Source: Portulaca oleracea (taxonomy: Eukaryota > Streptophyta > Magnoliopsida > Caryophyllales > Portulacaceae). Taken from it: a stretch of DNA of 64,000 nt. Below are positions 22,458 through 34,382 of this stretch, in pieces. Position 1 is the stretch's first letter. Every line of letters begins with the position of its first letter. The notes beneath the pieces are model-generated. The model saw only the letters and a list, made by a program, of their open reading frames with translations. It was not told the DNA's origin and searched no databases. The stretch is from positions 16,291,190 through 16,355,189 of the forward strand of contig CM055887.1 of assembly GCA_029582165.1 (NCBI GenBank), given 5' to 3'. The position numbers and the translations under genes are program-made.

Positions 22458-25400
22458 TCAAGCAGCTTCACCAGCGACAGCAGCCTTAATCCTCTCCACG
22501 GTGCATTTGATCAAATTGTTGACAGTGGCGACAGAGCCAAGGGATAGCTTGGCTGTTGGGACGGAATCCACCAAGATTTGGAAGGCAACGGTCAACAAGG
22601 ATCCACCAGAGCCAACCTCCATGGGTCCTCCCCCGTGTCCCCCTGCCAACGGTCCATCAGGGAGTATTGCAAACCCTGACGGCAGAAGTGCTACATAGTC
22701 CGGGTCTCCACCGTTCAACACCACGTTCATGGCTACTATGTCAACCGGTGCATATATCACGTATGACCCTGTTGAGTCCATGCAACTTTCTTGTAGTATT
22801 AGCATGTTGCTTTGGCTTGAGTTTGCACTCTGCATTTCATTATTAGGATAACAATAGTGACTTCCCTCATAAGATGTTGAACATAAATTGAAAATTTGCA
22901 GACAAAGTTAGCTTGTTGATTTACTTACATTTACACGTAAAAGTGAGACGCAGTTCCCTGGATCGCGGCCATTGGCAATGTGAGCCATTTCTTGGACTAG
23001 CCCTCCATTTGAGAGGATATCCCACTGTAAATTACAAAGAGGTTATTAATCAAATACTAAAGGATTTGGTTGTACGTAATTGAAGTGTTATATGTTGTGC
23101 TTGTACCTCACTTCTAGAGTTCTCATCACGAAGGAAATCAAAGACCCGTTTGGGGGGAACGGGTATCCAGAAAGAGGTGGCAGCACTTAGCACGATACCG
23201 GGGGGCCTACCCGGGTCATCCATGCTTTTACGGGTCATTACTCGAACATCATCTGCACCACTACCGGATAACGTGGTCCAAGTATGGGCAGTAGAAGCTC
23301 CAACCCCAGCACAAAAACTCATCACCATCCTCTCTGCTAGCTTTAGCATACTCTTCCTTCCCTCAGGGCTTGTTATCACTACATAAATACCATACAGATA
23401 AAAGCAAGTACTTCAACAAATTCATTACAACAAAAAAAAAAAAAAAAAGTGCAACATATTTCAATACATGAAATTATATCAACAAGACTAAATTAATTAC
23501 CGCCACCCTCTCCAGCAGGCATGTTGGTAGCCATAACACTAGCAAGTCTTTCACATTGCCTATCCAAGGTGCAAACCCATCGCTTGGCGCCAAATGCTAG
23601 TCCAGAGTTCACGAGCCCACGGTAAATATTATGGACGGCCCGGTCATCCACTTCGGCATGTTCGACCCATATAACCTAAGTTCACAATGTCAGATTTTTT
23701 TTTTTTGAAGAAAATATTTAGCTTTAAAATATGACAAATAAAAAGAGGTAGGTAGCCATTGCAAGTAGATTTATACCTTAGAGTAACCATTGGGCAGTTC
23801 TTGGATTAGGCAGCCAGAAGGCCTTCTGCGACATCTAGGGACTGGGCTGGGCCGCAAGATGTCCAGTGAAACATCAACTACGGCCCAAGTACCATCTCCA
23901 TGTTGCTTGCAATACCTCACGAAGTAGTTTTCTCGTGTTGGTACTAGTGGTGATGGCACTTGAAACTCCGCTGTCATCTGTAATTTTACATACAAACATT
24001 CATTGTTGCATTCAAGATAATAAATTCAAACTGGGTCAACTTCGAAAAATTAATTGTTGAGAAATCGTATTTTGGTATCAATTGATTTGATACATTTGTC
24101 CAAAATTTTTAAAAAAAAATTGACAATTACTTGTACGAATTTGACTATGTTGGATCAATTTAGAATTAGACATGAAAATGATATGTTGAATGCAACAAGA
24201 TAATGGTTGGGTGTACCACATGTTGCCTTGTCATAAAACCCATATATTTACATATTAAATCGAAAAAAAAATATGATTTGAATGAATTCTATAATTATAA
24301 TACCACATATAATTTGTATAAAATTATTGTTATTATCCATAAATTTACAAAAAGTACCACATTTCAAGATTCTTATAATTGATAATTGATAGTATATATC
24401 AAAAAATTGATGTCGAAAACTATAATAAGTAATAATTTTATGAAAAACAAGAAACTTAAACAGTATGTTGCCGCAAAATATTTATCATAGCTCTTTAGAT
24501 TATGACATGGGTGTTTGATTAGCTCAGCTTAGACACACATTATGGATTAGTTTCGCATGCTTATTATTTCATAACTACTTACCACTTGCAAAGCACCATT
24601 GTAATTCCCAGCGACTCCAGTAGATAAGACTTCAAGGGTCATAGCTCTTGATACAAGCCCAGAGAATACAGCTGCCCATTGATTCTGACAATACAAACAA
24701 ACACATAAATAAGAAAAGGAAGAAGATAATGTGCCTATAAAATGTAGATCAAAATCATTAGCTTAACTATGATCGAAGAAAATAAAAAGCAAGCGAATTA
24801 AGCTAATTAGGGGTATTGATCAATTAATTACCACATCCATGAGGATTTCAACAAGATTCATATGATTCATAATGACAACAGCTGAATCCCTAGATGCCTC
24901 AGATTTCAAGCCCAAAGGGGTTGGCCCGATCCCTCCAGGAAAGCTTCTGAAGTACTCGTCTTCATTGAGGATCTCGGTCATATTATCAGGGGTGGGAATC
25001 CACAGGGGCTCACCTGCCTGGGCCATCCTTATGAGCTCCTCCATAGCTGCAACTGCAAGCTCAATGATCATCGGTTTGTCTGCCTCCGTTGGTGGGCCCA
25101 CACTTCTTAGTAGGTCCCCGGCTCCAGATCCATACATGTCCCCTACCACACCTGATTGTGGCCCGAATCCCCCAACTCCAAGCTCAAGGGGGGATCTCAA
25201 TGGTAGATGTGGGGACATGTTTGGGTATGTTACCAATGGCTTTCCAACATACTTCGCTGCGATCCCTGAGATCCTATCAATCTGCAGTGGTGATCATGAC
25301 ACACCAAGTTTACTAATAATCACAGCTTCAATTAATGATAAACTAGAGCTCTCACCAAAATAAAGTAATCAAAGCTTTATTAATAGGCATTAAGTCGAAT

Positions 25401-27322
25401 AATCACATTTTCCTGATGCTCGACCAAGCAGTGAATGAAACTAAAGCCAAATATATGAATCTGGCGAAATTATATTCGTATTCCAAATACAGATTATTAA
25501 TTAGCTATTTAAGCAATTAGGAGTACCTCTTCTCTAAGGCGAGCATTTTCAATCCTCAGCTGTTGCTCATCGAAAGAGATCTCACCAATGGCAGCAGGAC
25601 CGCCACAATTAGGACACGTGGCATTGCTAAGGGCTTCCTTGAACCGTATGTTGTCAGCTCGAAGCTTTTCATTCTCTGCTCGAAGCTGCTGGTTCTCTGA
25701 TCGCTCATGTTGGGCCTAACCATGGAGGAATTCACAGGTACAAATATTCATCAATCATGCACTTAATCACATTCATCATTCATAGGGCACTAAACTATGC
25801 CTAAATAGCATCTAGGTAAGCCGCATGCTGGAGTTCATATTATTCACAAGCAAAAGTATGCATGTGTAATGCATTATTACTTAGTAGCTAGGTAGCTGCT
25901 ATTCAGTCATTTTCTTCATAGCATCATCATAAAAATTGCCCAATTTTTTGCTGTTTAATTTGTGCATTAATTATTAGTAGAGTAAACAATAGCAAAACTA
26001 CTTATTAATTAACTGAAATCGATCTTCTGCTACTGATTAAGTTAACTGAGAAAACAGGAAAATTAATGGGAAATAAGTCTTCATTCATTACAGAATATAA
26101 GGTCGTGTAAAGATAATGCTTTCTCCTATGTACAATTGAAGCTAATAAAGCTTAACATAATAACACTATTACCCAATGTCGATGGCACATAAGCAAGCTC
26201 TCTAGGGGGATGAAAATGTATGTATGGTCACATATCCTTGCAAATATACAGAGAACAATTGCAAGGGATTCTTGTATGCATACAGGCAACCTAATCCATA
26301 ATCATTATAGTTCTTTGAATAAGACAATCACCAAAGTAATCGATTTCATAAAATACCATGTACAATGCTAGCTATGGAGGAGTCTGGAAACATTGTTAAA
26401 TTCATAGAAAATGGTGCAGACATATATCTATGGAAAGTAAACCTAAAGCCTGTTGGAGTATTAACCACTTCTTATGATCCAAAATTACAAAGGAAGAGAG
26501 AGAATCCATATGCATGCATAATATAATGGAGATACAAAAAGGTTCAATATTTAAACCTATTAACAAGTTTGACAAACCTATGTTATATTGTTAATTAATA
26601 CATCTTATTTGGCCTTTGAATAATAGTAATTACACAGGGATATGCACCAAAAGAATACCTAAAAGACAAGTGAACTCACACTTATTGATATCTTAATTTT
26701 GGTATATTAATAGAACATCTTATACTCAGCGCTAAGTTAGTTTAATTAATTAAAATGAAGTTTTGTAATAAATCATGATTGCAGTACATCTCTATCTGAG
26801 CAACTCCAGAAGCAATGCTAATAACTGTGACTATACCATGTAAGATGCAACATTTATATTGAGTGTGTATTAGTACCTTCATTTGAGTGCGCTTGTTTTG
26901 GAACCAAAATTTAACCTGCAAAGGCTCCAAATTCAACCTCCTACTCAGCTCCTTCCTTTGCTTGTCATCAGGATGAGGGCATTCTTTGAAGAAGCTACAC
27001 AATCAGAAATCAAACCCCCCCAATAAATCATGATAACAACTATGGATTACGAAACATAAACCAAAGGTGATCGATCAGGTATTTAGATTCATTACTTCTC
27101 CATCTCTTGAATCTGATGCTGAGTATGACGATGATATCTTTTCTTCTTAGGCCGTTGATTCGGATCCTGATCATCACCAGAAAGACCTTCCAAGTTCTCA
27201 GTTGCTGATCTGCTCTCAAATTCATCATCCCTCATCTTCCCAAGCTCGTGCTCAGGAGTTTTATGCACTGCTCCCATGTCTAAAAGCTGATGGTGCGCCT
27301 CAAACATATTTGGCTGAAACAT
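22458..27322 (-). CDS. HD-ZIP IV homeodomain-START transcription factor, ATML1/PDF2-like
   Basis: Coding exons (plus coordinates, read right to left): 27096-27322, 26877-26994, 25527-25715, 24832-25281, 24583-24684, 23777-23977, 23501-23675, 23107-23378, 22929-23024, 22458-22829. All nine introns are GT-AG and every junction keeps frame, giving 733 residues and a TGA stop. The homeodomain is about residues 58-115 ([32 protein letters not shown]). The zipper-loop-zipper is 116-180 with a CPNC loop (Cys149, Cys152). The START domain is about 243-480, followed by the C-terminal HD-SAD region. The start [11 protein letters not shown] matches the family. Arabidopsis ATML1 (762) and PDF2 (743) are similar in length and specify epidermal identity as nuclear DNA-binding proteins. 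Orthology to ATML1 versus PDF2 cannot be decided by eye. No inactivating change is seen. Confidence 0.96.
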
Positions 27323-27394
27323 TGTTACGTACGTTGCTCCTTTGTTTGTCTAGCTTTCTTCCCTTTTCTTCCTCCTCTTTTGCTAATCAATCAC
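27323..27394 (-). other. 5' UTR part of the first coding exon
   Basis: On the minus strand an acceptor TTCTCTTAG at 27395-27403 can open this exon, followed by 72 untranslated bases with no AUG before the start codon. Inferred from splice-site form only. Confidence 0.5.
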
Positions 27395-27830
27395 CTAAGA
27401 GAATGATTATGAGAGCAATGATTAAGTTGGGGTACAGGTAATTGTATCAATCAAGGAATAGTGATCTGGGTTTTGGAACAATCTGTAATGAGGTTCACAA
27501 TTGTCACAATTTTTGCCAATTTTAGTAAGAAATGATTTCTTAGGGGGTATGATTAAGTAATAGCAACCATCATGGGTATTATACCAAACCCAATAGGGGA
27601 AGGATTAGACTCTTCAATATGAAAACAACAAACATAATTCACGTATGATTGATTAATTAGTATTCAAATTGATTTTAAAAACCACTTCTAAAAATACTAA
27701 AAAATAACTACAATCAAAGCTTTAAAACATCACCTTTTAAAAAACATTCAGCAAGCAAGATGACCGATAAACTCATAGATCGACATAATCAAGGTGAGTA
27801 CACACTTTTGATTCATATCAAGAAGTTTAC

Positions 27831-27900
27831 CTGAAGGGATTATAACCAGCAGCTACATGGAGATTCCAGATCTTTCTTCAACTCTTCCATTCTTTTTGAT
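27831..27900 (-). other. Non-coding 5' UTR exon 2 (70 bases)
   Basis: Bounded by an acceptor (TTTCAG on the minus strand, 27901-27906) and a donor GTAAAC at 27825-27830. It holds the only AUGs found in the proposed leader. Transcript evidence is needed to confirm it. Confidence 0.5.
27840..27890 (-). CDS. Upstream ORF of 16 codons in the HD-ZIP IV leader
   Basis: On the minus strand an AUG at 27890 opens MEELKKDLESPCSCWL and stops at TAA (27840-27842). A second, overlapping minimal uORF AUG-UAG lies at 27853-27858 in another frame. If the exon is included, both would be met by scanning ribosomes before the main start. I do not claim a function for the peptide. Confidence 0.45.
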   Translation of the reverse strand: MEELKKDLESPCSCWL

Positions 27901-28790
27901 CTGAAAGAAAAAGAACGTTAAGCGCAACATATAGCAAGAGTTGTAAAAAAAACCCTAGACTAGACGCATGTGGTCATATAAAGAATTAACTTTGTCTTTT
28001 TTCTGCACCTCTCTCTCTCTCTCTCTAAATTAGTGGATTGACTTGTAGGTGGTATTTGGGTTTTGTAAGATTCTATCTCTAAAAATGTCTGAGAACTCAG
28101 CTCATCATTCTCACTTTAGTTTCTCTCTCTAAAATGAGAGGAAAACAAAGGTGTTTTTAATGAGTTTTCTCTCTCCAAACATGGATAAAAAAGAAGCTTA
28201 TCCTAATAGTTAAGTATATTTATCAACGTGACATTCTTTCTAGACATAAATTAAACCAATAATGAAAAAAAATATATCTAAAAAGGTTGACAGTGTGAAA
28301 AGAGCCCTTTGACATGCCGCTAATTCCAAGCCTCTCCTTTTCTATATACATTTTCTCCTTTATTGGGGGGGACGTCTTTCTTAATTATTTTGACACTGAT
28401 TATAACACCAACGAAGATCACGCTTCTCCAGCTCCTCTCTCTCTCTCTCTCCTTTTCCTAAACATAACAGATGAAGAAGATGCAAAAAGAAACCTAGTGG
28501 TAAAAATGAAAACCCTATAACAAACCGAAAATACATGCACAACAGAAAAGAAGGGAAAGAGAGAACTTACGAGTTTAGCGGGGAGCTATAGATCGAGGTG
28601 CAACTGGGGTTGTTGAGATAAACTGGTTTTGTGTAGGGTACTGAAGTTGTTTTCTGGGTTGTAATTTCTTGTTCAGAGAGAGAGAGAGAGAGAGCAAGAA
28701 GAAGAAGAAGAAGAAGTGTAGGGGAACAGGTGGAAGGAGAAATGGTAGCAGAAGAGTAAATGCTTTGTGGGGGTGATGGGTGGGCTGGAG

Positions 28791-28793
28791 TAA

Positions 28794-28798
<5 letters not shown>
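28791..28798 (+). promoter_or_regulatory. L1 box-like element TAAATGCA
   Basis: TAAATGCA fits the L1 box TAAATGYA, the known binding site of ATML1/PDF2 found in epidermis-specific promoters including their own. It lies about 1.47 kb upstream of the start codon, in the proximal promoter or leader. A one-off variant TAAATGCT is at 28757-28764. Autoregulation is inferred. Confidence 0.55.

Positions 28799-28842
<44 letters not shown>
28799..28842. repeat. (GA)n microsatellite
   Basis: About twenty GA units, CT on the gene strand. A shorter GA run with GAA repeats is at 28676-28713. Confidence 0.95.
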
Positions 28843-28846
<4 letters not shown>

Positions 28847-28850
28847 TATC

Positions 28851-29346
28851 CTTTTTATTTCTTTTAATTTGGTGTTGTATTGTGTGTTTTTCTTCTGGTT
28901 TCGGGGTGTGTTTTTTGGGTTTGGGCATTCTACGTAAAATCAGCCATGGTTGAGTGAGATCGACTTGAGAGTTGAAACGGTTTTTTGTTTTGAGTCTAAC
29001 TTTGACTTTTTTTACTGCTAAATTGATTCTTTCTACCATGCTTTCTTTCTTTCTCTACCCTATTCAACTGCTCTCCTTATGCCCCACCAGTTTTCTGGCT
29101 CCTAACTCTAAGCTGTTTACCATATAAAGTACTCACTTTTTATTCTTTTTTTTTTCATTTTCTTGAGGTGTAAAGTATTAATTACTATAGGTCGGAAAAA
29201 TTCAACCCTCCCAATAATAGCCCTGTAAGCAAACCTATCAACCTCGAATGGTTAACGCAAATTGTACGTCCTTCCAGTGAGTACACATATATGCTTTCCT
29301 ACAAGCTTGTTTACTATTCTCATCGCTAAATTCGTACAATTTAGTA
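28851..29346 (-). promoter_or_regulatory. Putative promoter region of the HD-ZIP IV gene
   Basis: AT-rich sequence upstream of the CT-rich leader. A weak A/T-rich box (AAATAAAAAGG on the minus strand) lies just upstream of the CT repeat. No convincing TATA box. Confidence 0.35.
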
Positions 29347-29643
29347 TTCCCTCCGTTTCATATTTAATTGACATATTTTAAAATTTTTCATATACAAAGG
29401 TCTAACTATAAAAACTACTTACATAATTAAATAACACTATTTTTCAAAGTATTTTTTTGAATATCAAGGTGTAGGTAGTGAGACAATGTGAGTATGAATA
29501 ATTTTTACTGATTAAAAAGTAAAAAGTTAACATAATTATTAAAGTTCAAATGATTAAATTTAATATTGGAAAATGAAAAGTGACAATTATTTTGGGACAA
29601 AAAAAGTTAGTTTAAGTGTCAATTAATATAGAGCGGAGGGATT
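29347..29643. mobile_element. Stowaway-like MITE
   Basis: About 297 bp with terminal inverted repeats beginning TTCCCTCCGTTTCAT and, inverted on the right, TCCCTCCGCTCTAT, both continuing TTAATTGACA. The CTCCCTCCGT-type end is the common Stowaway/Mariner signature. No ORF. Confidence 0.7.
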
Positions 29644-31704
29644 ATTCCCTTTCTTTCATATTAATTTTCACTTACTTGGTTATAAGGGTCTTCAATATCA
29701 TTTTTTATTAATAATATTTTATATAAAATTTAATTAATAATTACAATATTATACTTTTAGTATAATATTTTTGGTTATTAAATTAATGGTAATAATTTTA
29801 TATACATAACAAGACATTGTATATATATTAAAAAATTTATAATCAAATTTTTTAAAATTTGACTGCATAATTTTTAAAAACGGCAATTAATATCAAGTAA
29901 TCGTTTTACATTGTACTGAAAGTGTTATGGTCAAGTGGCAAACCCTTTAACTTTTAAAAACGAGTAACTTTTATTTTTATGATCAACAAATTAATAATTA
30001 AAAATTTAAGTATGTATTTTAACTCAACTTTGTTAATTGATGGGCGACGAGTGATGAATGAGATACGATAATTTAGCTTTCACTCGGTAAACTATGTATT
30101 TATGTCCCCCTCTGTTCTCTTATTGTTTGAATTTGAATGTTAATAACAATTCAATGTCTATTGTTGACACACAATGTATTTCATTAACTGGATAATGGCA
30201 TTATATATTCTAAATTTACTACCTCCGCCCCTGATTATTTGTCCCTAAAACTACTTTCACAAAACCAAGAAATATAGGGAACGAAGCAAAAGATTTATAC
30301 ATTGTCAAAAATGTCCTTGAAAATACCCTTGGAAAATTGCAAAAAATGCATTTATTAGGGATAGAATAAATATTATAGTTATTGGAAATGTAAAAGTTAG
30401 GTAATTGAATAAATAAAAAGGGACGGAGAAATTAGGTAATTGGACAAATAAAAAGAGACAAGATAGTACTTAAACTACAATTAAAGTTATATCTTTGTCA
30501 AAGATATATATTTTCTAGGTTTTTTTTATCTGATTTTTAACTAAACTTTTAATTCTATATTCTCTGTCATTATATTTTTTTGTAATTTTAATAATATAAT
30601 ACTTATCTACTTTGTTATTAATATTTGTTGAATCAAATGCTAAAATTTGATTTTAATCAAGGATATTTAAATAATTTTTTAATTACAATCCTAAAAAAAT
30701 TATAATATTGAATTTTCTGAACAACCTTCCAAAACTTTAGGCATAAAAAAACATAGTTGAATATTTTTGCCACTAAGTAATGTTGGAGAGATCCAAGGCG
30801 TAAGTCCATTTCAAGTTTTCAACCAAGGTCCATGGTATATAAGTTAAGTGAGTATACATCTTAAAATCAATTGGTGTTAAGAGGAGTAGTCCACTTGACT
30901 TACATAAGTTAAGTAAGGTTATCTTCCAAAACAATTAATTAGGACTCCAATTTTCCAATTATACATAACTTTCAAATAAATGAAATTTTACTAAACCAAA
31001 GGTAGATAAATTTGATAGCTCAATGACTTGGAGATTCCTAGCTAAAGAAATAATCAATCGTTAGATCCATAAAATCAAGCGTATTAAACTTAGCTTACTT
31101 TGTGCATAACAGTGTAAAATTTATTGTTTATCTGATTGTTCTCTAAACACGATATCAATTGAATCTAATCACAAATATCAATGTACGTGGTTAGAATTCG
31201 ACCCAAGCAATTTTAATAGTAAACTGTAAATACCATATCAAATGTACTAGCTAGCTAGTAATAGGAGAATAAAGTTGGAAATGAGTTCCACAAATGCCAT
31301 GATAATAAGGGAGTATTGAATGGCTTCATTTTAGGTGCTGTGATCCCAAATCACGGCCAAAACGCATTGTTTCAGCTAAGTAAATCCACGGAGATAGTAT
31401 CATAATGGGAATTAAATAAGAAAGATTTCAGAAAACTAAACCCTAAGTAAATCCATGGAGATGGTATCATAATGGGAATTAAATAACAAGGATTTCAGAA
31501 AATTAGTTACTAGTTAACGAATCAAATTGTTTTCTTGATCTTATGGTCAAAATTTACAATTTAAAGCACGTCGAGGTTTGCATTCAAATTTAATCATGCA
31601 ATATAATTATTCTATGTATAGCTAGCTAGTTAGAATCAAATCTCCTATCTTACATGCGCAGTAAAATCATGATATAATTACCGCATATTACCCTTCAATC
31701 CATG
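29644..31704. other. AT-rich intergenic DNA with a decayed Stowaway-like MITE
   Basis: No gene seen. 30222-30472 has CTCCGCCCCTGATTATTTGTCC on the left and inverted GGGACGGAG/GGACAAATAAAAAG signals on the right, fitting a degraded MITE. An imperfect direct repeat AGTAAATCCA(C/T)GGAGAT occurs at 31379 and 31445, with GTATCATAATGGGAATTAAA following both. Confidence 0.5.
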
Positions 31705-32247
31705 CAGGGATGGTAATGGGGCGGGGAATCCCCAAACCTGCTGGGCCCCGCCCCAATGGGGAAAAAACCCCAACCTCATTGGGGATGGGGACGGGGACGA
31801 GGACGACTTTTTAAAATCCGCTCAGGGACGGGGCGGGGATGGGGACAAAATTTTCCTCATCTCTGTCCCCATTTTCCCCGCCGGGGAAAATTCCCTGTCC
31901 CCATCCCCGAATCCCCGTCCCCAAAAATTTTAAACTTACCAAATAACATTTATTCTAATTCAATATATATATATTAATAGCAAGGATAAAGTAGTAATTT
32001 TTGAATTTTAAGTCAGAAACCCTAACCTAAACTCGCTTCCCTCCTCCTCCCTAGTTTGATTAAAATTTGGTTAGATTTTGGATAGCTTTAAAAAATTCCC
32101 GTTCGATCCCCGTTGGGGATGGAATCCGCGGGGATGGGGATGGGGAGAGAATCATTCCCCGAAGCGGGGATGGGGATGAGTTTTGGAAGCGGGGATGGGG
32201 ACGGAGATATACTCCCCCGTCCCCGATCCGCCCCATTGTCATCCCTA
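31705..32247. mobile_element. G-rich hAT-like MITE
   Basis: 543 bp with TIRs CAGGGATGGTAATGGGGCGG and, inverted, TAGGGATGACAATGGGGCGG. An 8-bp duplication, AATCCATG (31697-31704) and AATCCACG (32248-32255), matches at seven of eight bases, as expected for hAT. Both halves contain many GGGGA(T/C)GGGG runs. The short open frames in it are simple-sequence artefacts. Confidence 0.8.
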
Positions 32248-32418
32248 AATCCACGTACATTAATTAAGTACTCCCTCGTTTCTATTTGTTTATTATTTAA
32301 GGACAATGATACAAATCTCGAGTCAAGATGATTAATAACCATCTTGCATTGTCTATATTTCACAGTTTGTTAACTTTTAATAATATTTTCTTTAATATTT
32401 ATGTATATTTATCAACTA

Positions 32419-32777
32419 CAAAAAATTACTTAGAGGTACCCTAACTTTTGAAGAAACAATTTTTTGGTACCCTAACTTTTCAAAACTAATTTTGGGGTAC
32501 CCTTACTTTTAGGATTAGAAATTACTAGGTGAATTTCTGGTGAAACTCCGATTGATTCAAATCATTTTCGTCCACAAAAAAAAATGACATTTTCGTCCAC
32601 AAATACACTTAATCAATTTCCCGCCTAAAATTCACCGGTAAATTCAAATCATTGGCCGGAAATTCACCTAATTATTTCTAATTCTAAAAGTTAGGGTACC
32701 CCAAAATTAGTTTTTAAAAGTTGGAGTACCGGAAAAACATTTCACCAAAAGTTAGGGTACCACTAAGTAATTTTTTG
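32419..32777. mobile_element. 359-bp MITE, copy 2 (Mutator-like)
   Basis: It has the same family, length and TIR CAAAAAATTACTTAG as 13443-13801, in the opposite orientation. It is flanked by a perfect 9-bp duplication TATCAACTA (32410-32418 and 32778-32786). The 9-bp duplication points to the Mutator superfamily. Confidence 0.9.
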
Positions 32778-32786
32778 TATCAACTA

Positions 32787-33387
32787 CAAAGAGTATAATA
32801 CTAATTAGCTAGGTCAAAAAAATATAAATAATAGCTAGTTTTATCAATTATAGTAGACAATACACATTTTATACACAGTTTTATATTTATGGAAACTTAT
32901 AAATAAATGAATATTTTTATATTGTTTATAGGTTATAATAACCCTCAAAGTAATGAGACATATCTTTATAATGATTTAAATATACTTACATTTAACTTTA
33001 TGACTAATTTAGGTGAAATACAAGATGGTTAAGAATCATCTTGCATCAAGATGTTTATCATTTTGCATTATTTAATAAATTTCACAAGGCCTTCAATATC
33101 ATTTTTTCTTGGATAATCTTTTGCATGTTATAGCTAAGTTTATATTTTGTGTATTTTTATACCTCTATATTTAAGATTTTTAACTCTCTTTTGATAATTA
33201 TTTTAGGTATTTTAATTAAATTTTTTCTCATTTGAATTTTTATCTTTAAAATATCAAAAATGGTAAAAAGAAAATAAAAAATATTGAACCGAAATAGGAA
33301 ATAGATAGGTGTTTGTTTGGAGTTAAATTTCCTTAGTTGGGCCAATCTCCTGTGCAAGAAAGAAAAGAAAATGAGAAAATTAATTTT
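32787..33387. other. AT-rich DNA
   Basis: No gene recognised. Inverted ACCATCTTGCA-type sequence at 32338-32348 and 33022-33050 suggests that the MITE at 32419 may be nested in an older inverted-repeat element. Confidence 0.35.
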
Positions 33388-33665
33388 GGAACTTTGACCC
33401 TATAGGATGTCCCATTTCACAAATGAACCATAAAGGGTTATTCAAAACAATGAGGTTCTAAATTATAAAAAAGTGGAGTATAAAGGGTTATGTAACATTC
33501 GGGCAGTTAAATTGAATCAAAAACAAATTTAAAAAGTAAAATTGATATTTCACCACATCAGCTTGATTGGGTCCCCACATTTCTTCAGAATTAGTAACCT
33601 CATCGTCTTACACAACTTTTTGTGATCCATTTGTGAAATGGGCCACCCTTTAGGGTCAAAATTCC
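33388..33665. mobile_element. Short TIR element (MITE)
   Basis: About 278 bp. The ends are GGAACTTTGACCCTATAGG and, inverted, GGAATTTTGACCCTAAAGG, and both continue into a CCCATTTCACAAATG match. I could not settle the target duplication. Confidence 0.65.
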
Positions 33666-34382
33666 ATTTCTTTGTCTTAGTTTTAGACAGGCGGGCAGCC
33701 TGGTTGTAATTCAAACAGTGGCTTTAGCTTTTGAAAAGTGAGGAATCCAGTTTCTCAAGAATTGCTGCTTGGAGAAGGTATTTCTTTCTAAGTGCTTGAG
33801 TACTCGGGGAAGTCTGGAAAGGAAGGTTGGTAGGTCTGGTATTCAAGGGGTTTAAGACGTGAGCAAAGGTCGCTTGGGCGTTAGTAGCGCGTGGTTAGCA
33901 GCGTGTTGTTTCAGGTTCACCGGCAAGCTGTGTTGGTTGAGGTTCTTCGGCGGTCGGAATTAAGGCTGGTGGTTGGGAAAGGGTTGGCTATGTATTCTGG
34001 AAGCTTCTTGGGTGGGGTTGATGTTTAAGGTAATCTGTGTTATTGATTTGGGCTGAATTTGGTTGAATTTGGGCTGGGAGGGAATTGGTTTAGATGTTTG
34101 TGATGGTTGGGCTGTCAATGTGGAACTCGAGTTGCTAGTTGATAGGGGAGTGGTGGGCTTGGTAGGCAGGAGAGGGTCAAAGTGTTTGACTGGGGTGGAG
34201 GCGGAATGAAGGTGAAGTAACTTGGAGTAATTGCTGGTAGGTGAACGTTGGAGTTTACTCTTAGGTCATCAGTGCTCAGTGAAAAGACAGTTGCAGGATT
34301 GGGGTATTAGGAGTGCATTTTGGGAGAATGTGTGTGAGGAGGAGTCAAAGGAAGCCTGAACGTCGGTGCTGAAGGGTGGTGT

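Larger units (their letters stand above)
28571..28850 (-). other. Proposed first 5' UTR exon of the HD-ZIP IV gene
   Basis: On the minus strand a pyrimidine-rich leader ends CTAAACTC followed by a donor GTAAGT (28565-28570). CT-repeat leaders of this kind are common in plant genes. No AUG occurs from 28571 to 28797. The right edge (transcription start) is a guess. Confidence 0.5.

Noticed and set aside
22372..22846. Plus-strand open frames opposite the last HD-ZIP IV exon
   Set aside because: Shadows of the minus-strand coding exon.
28575..29039. 154-codon minus-strand frame with Ser-Leu repeats as a protein
   Set aside because: Produced by the CT microsatellite in the proposed leader; better explained as 5' UTR and promoter.
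31756..32363. Gly/Pro-rich open frames in the G-rich element
   Set aside because: Simple-sequence frames inside a MITE with TIRs and an 8-bp duplication.
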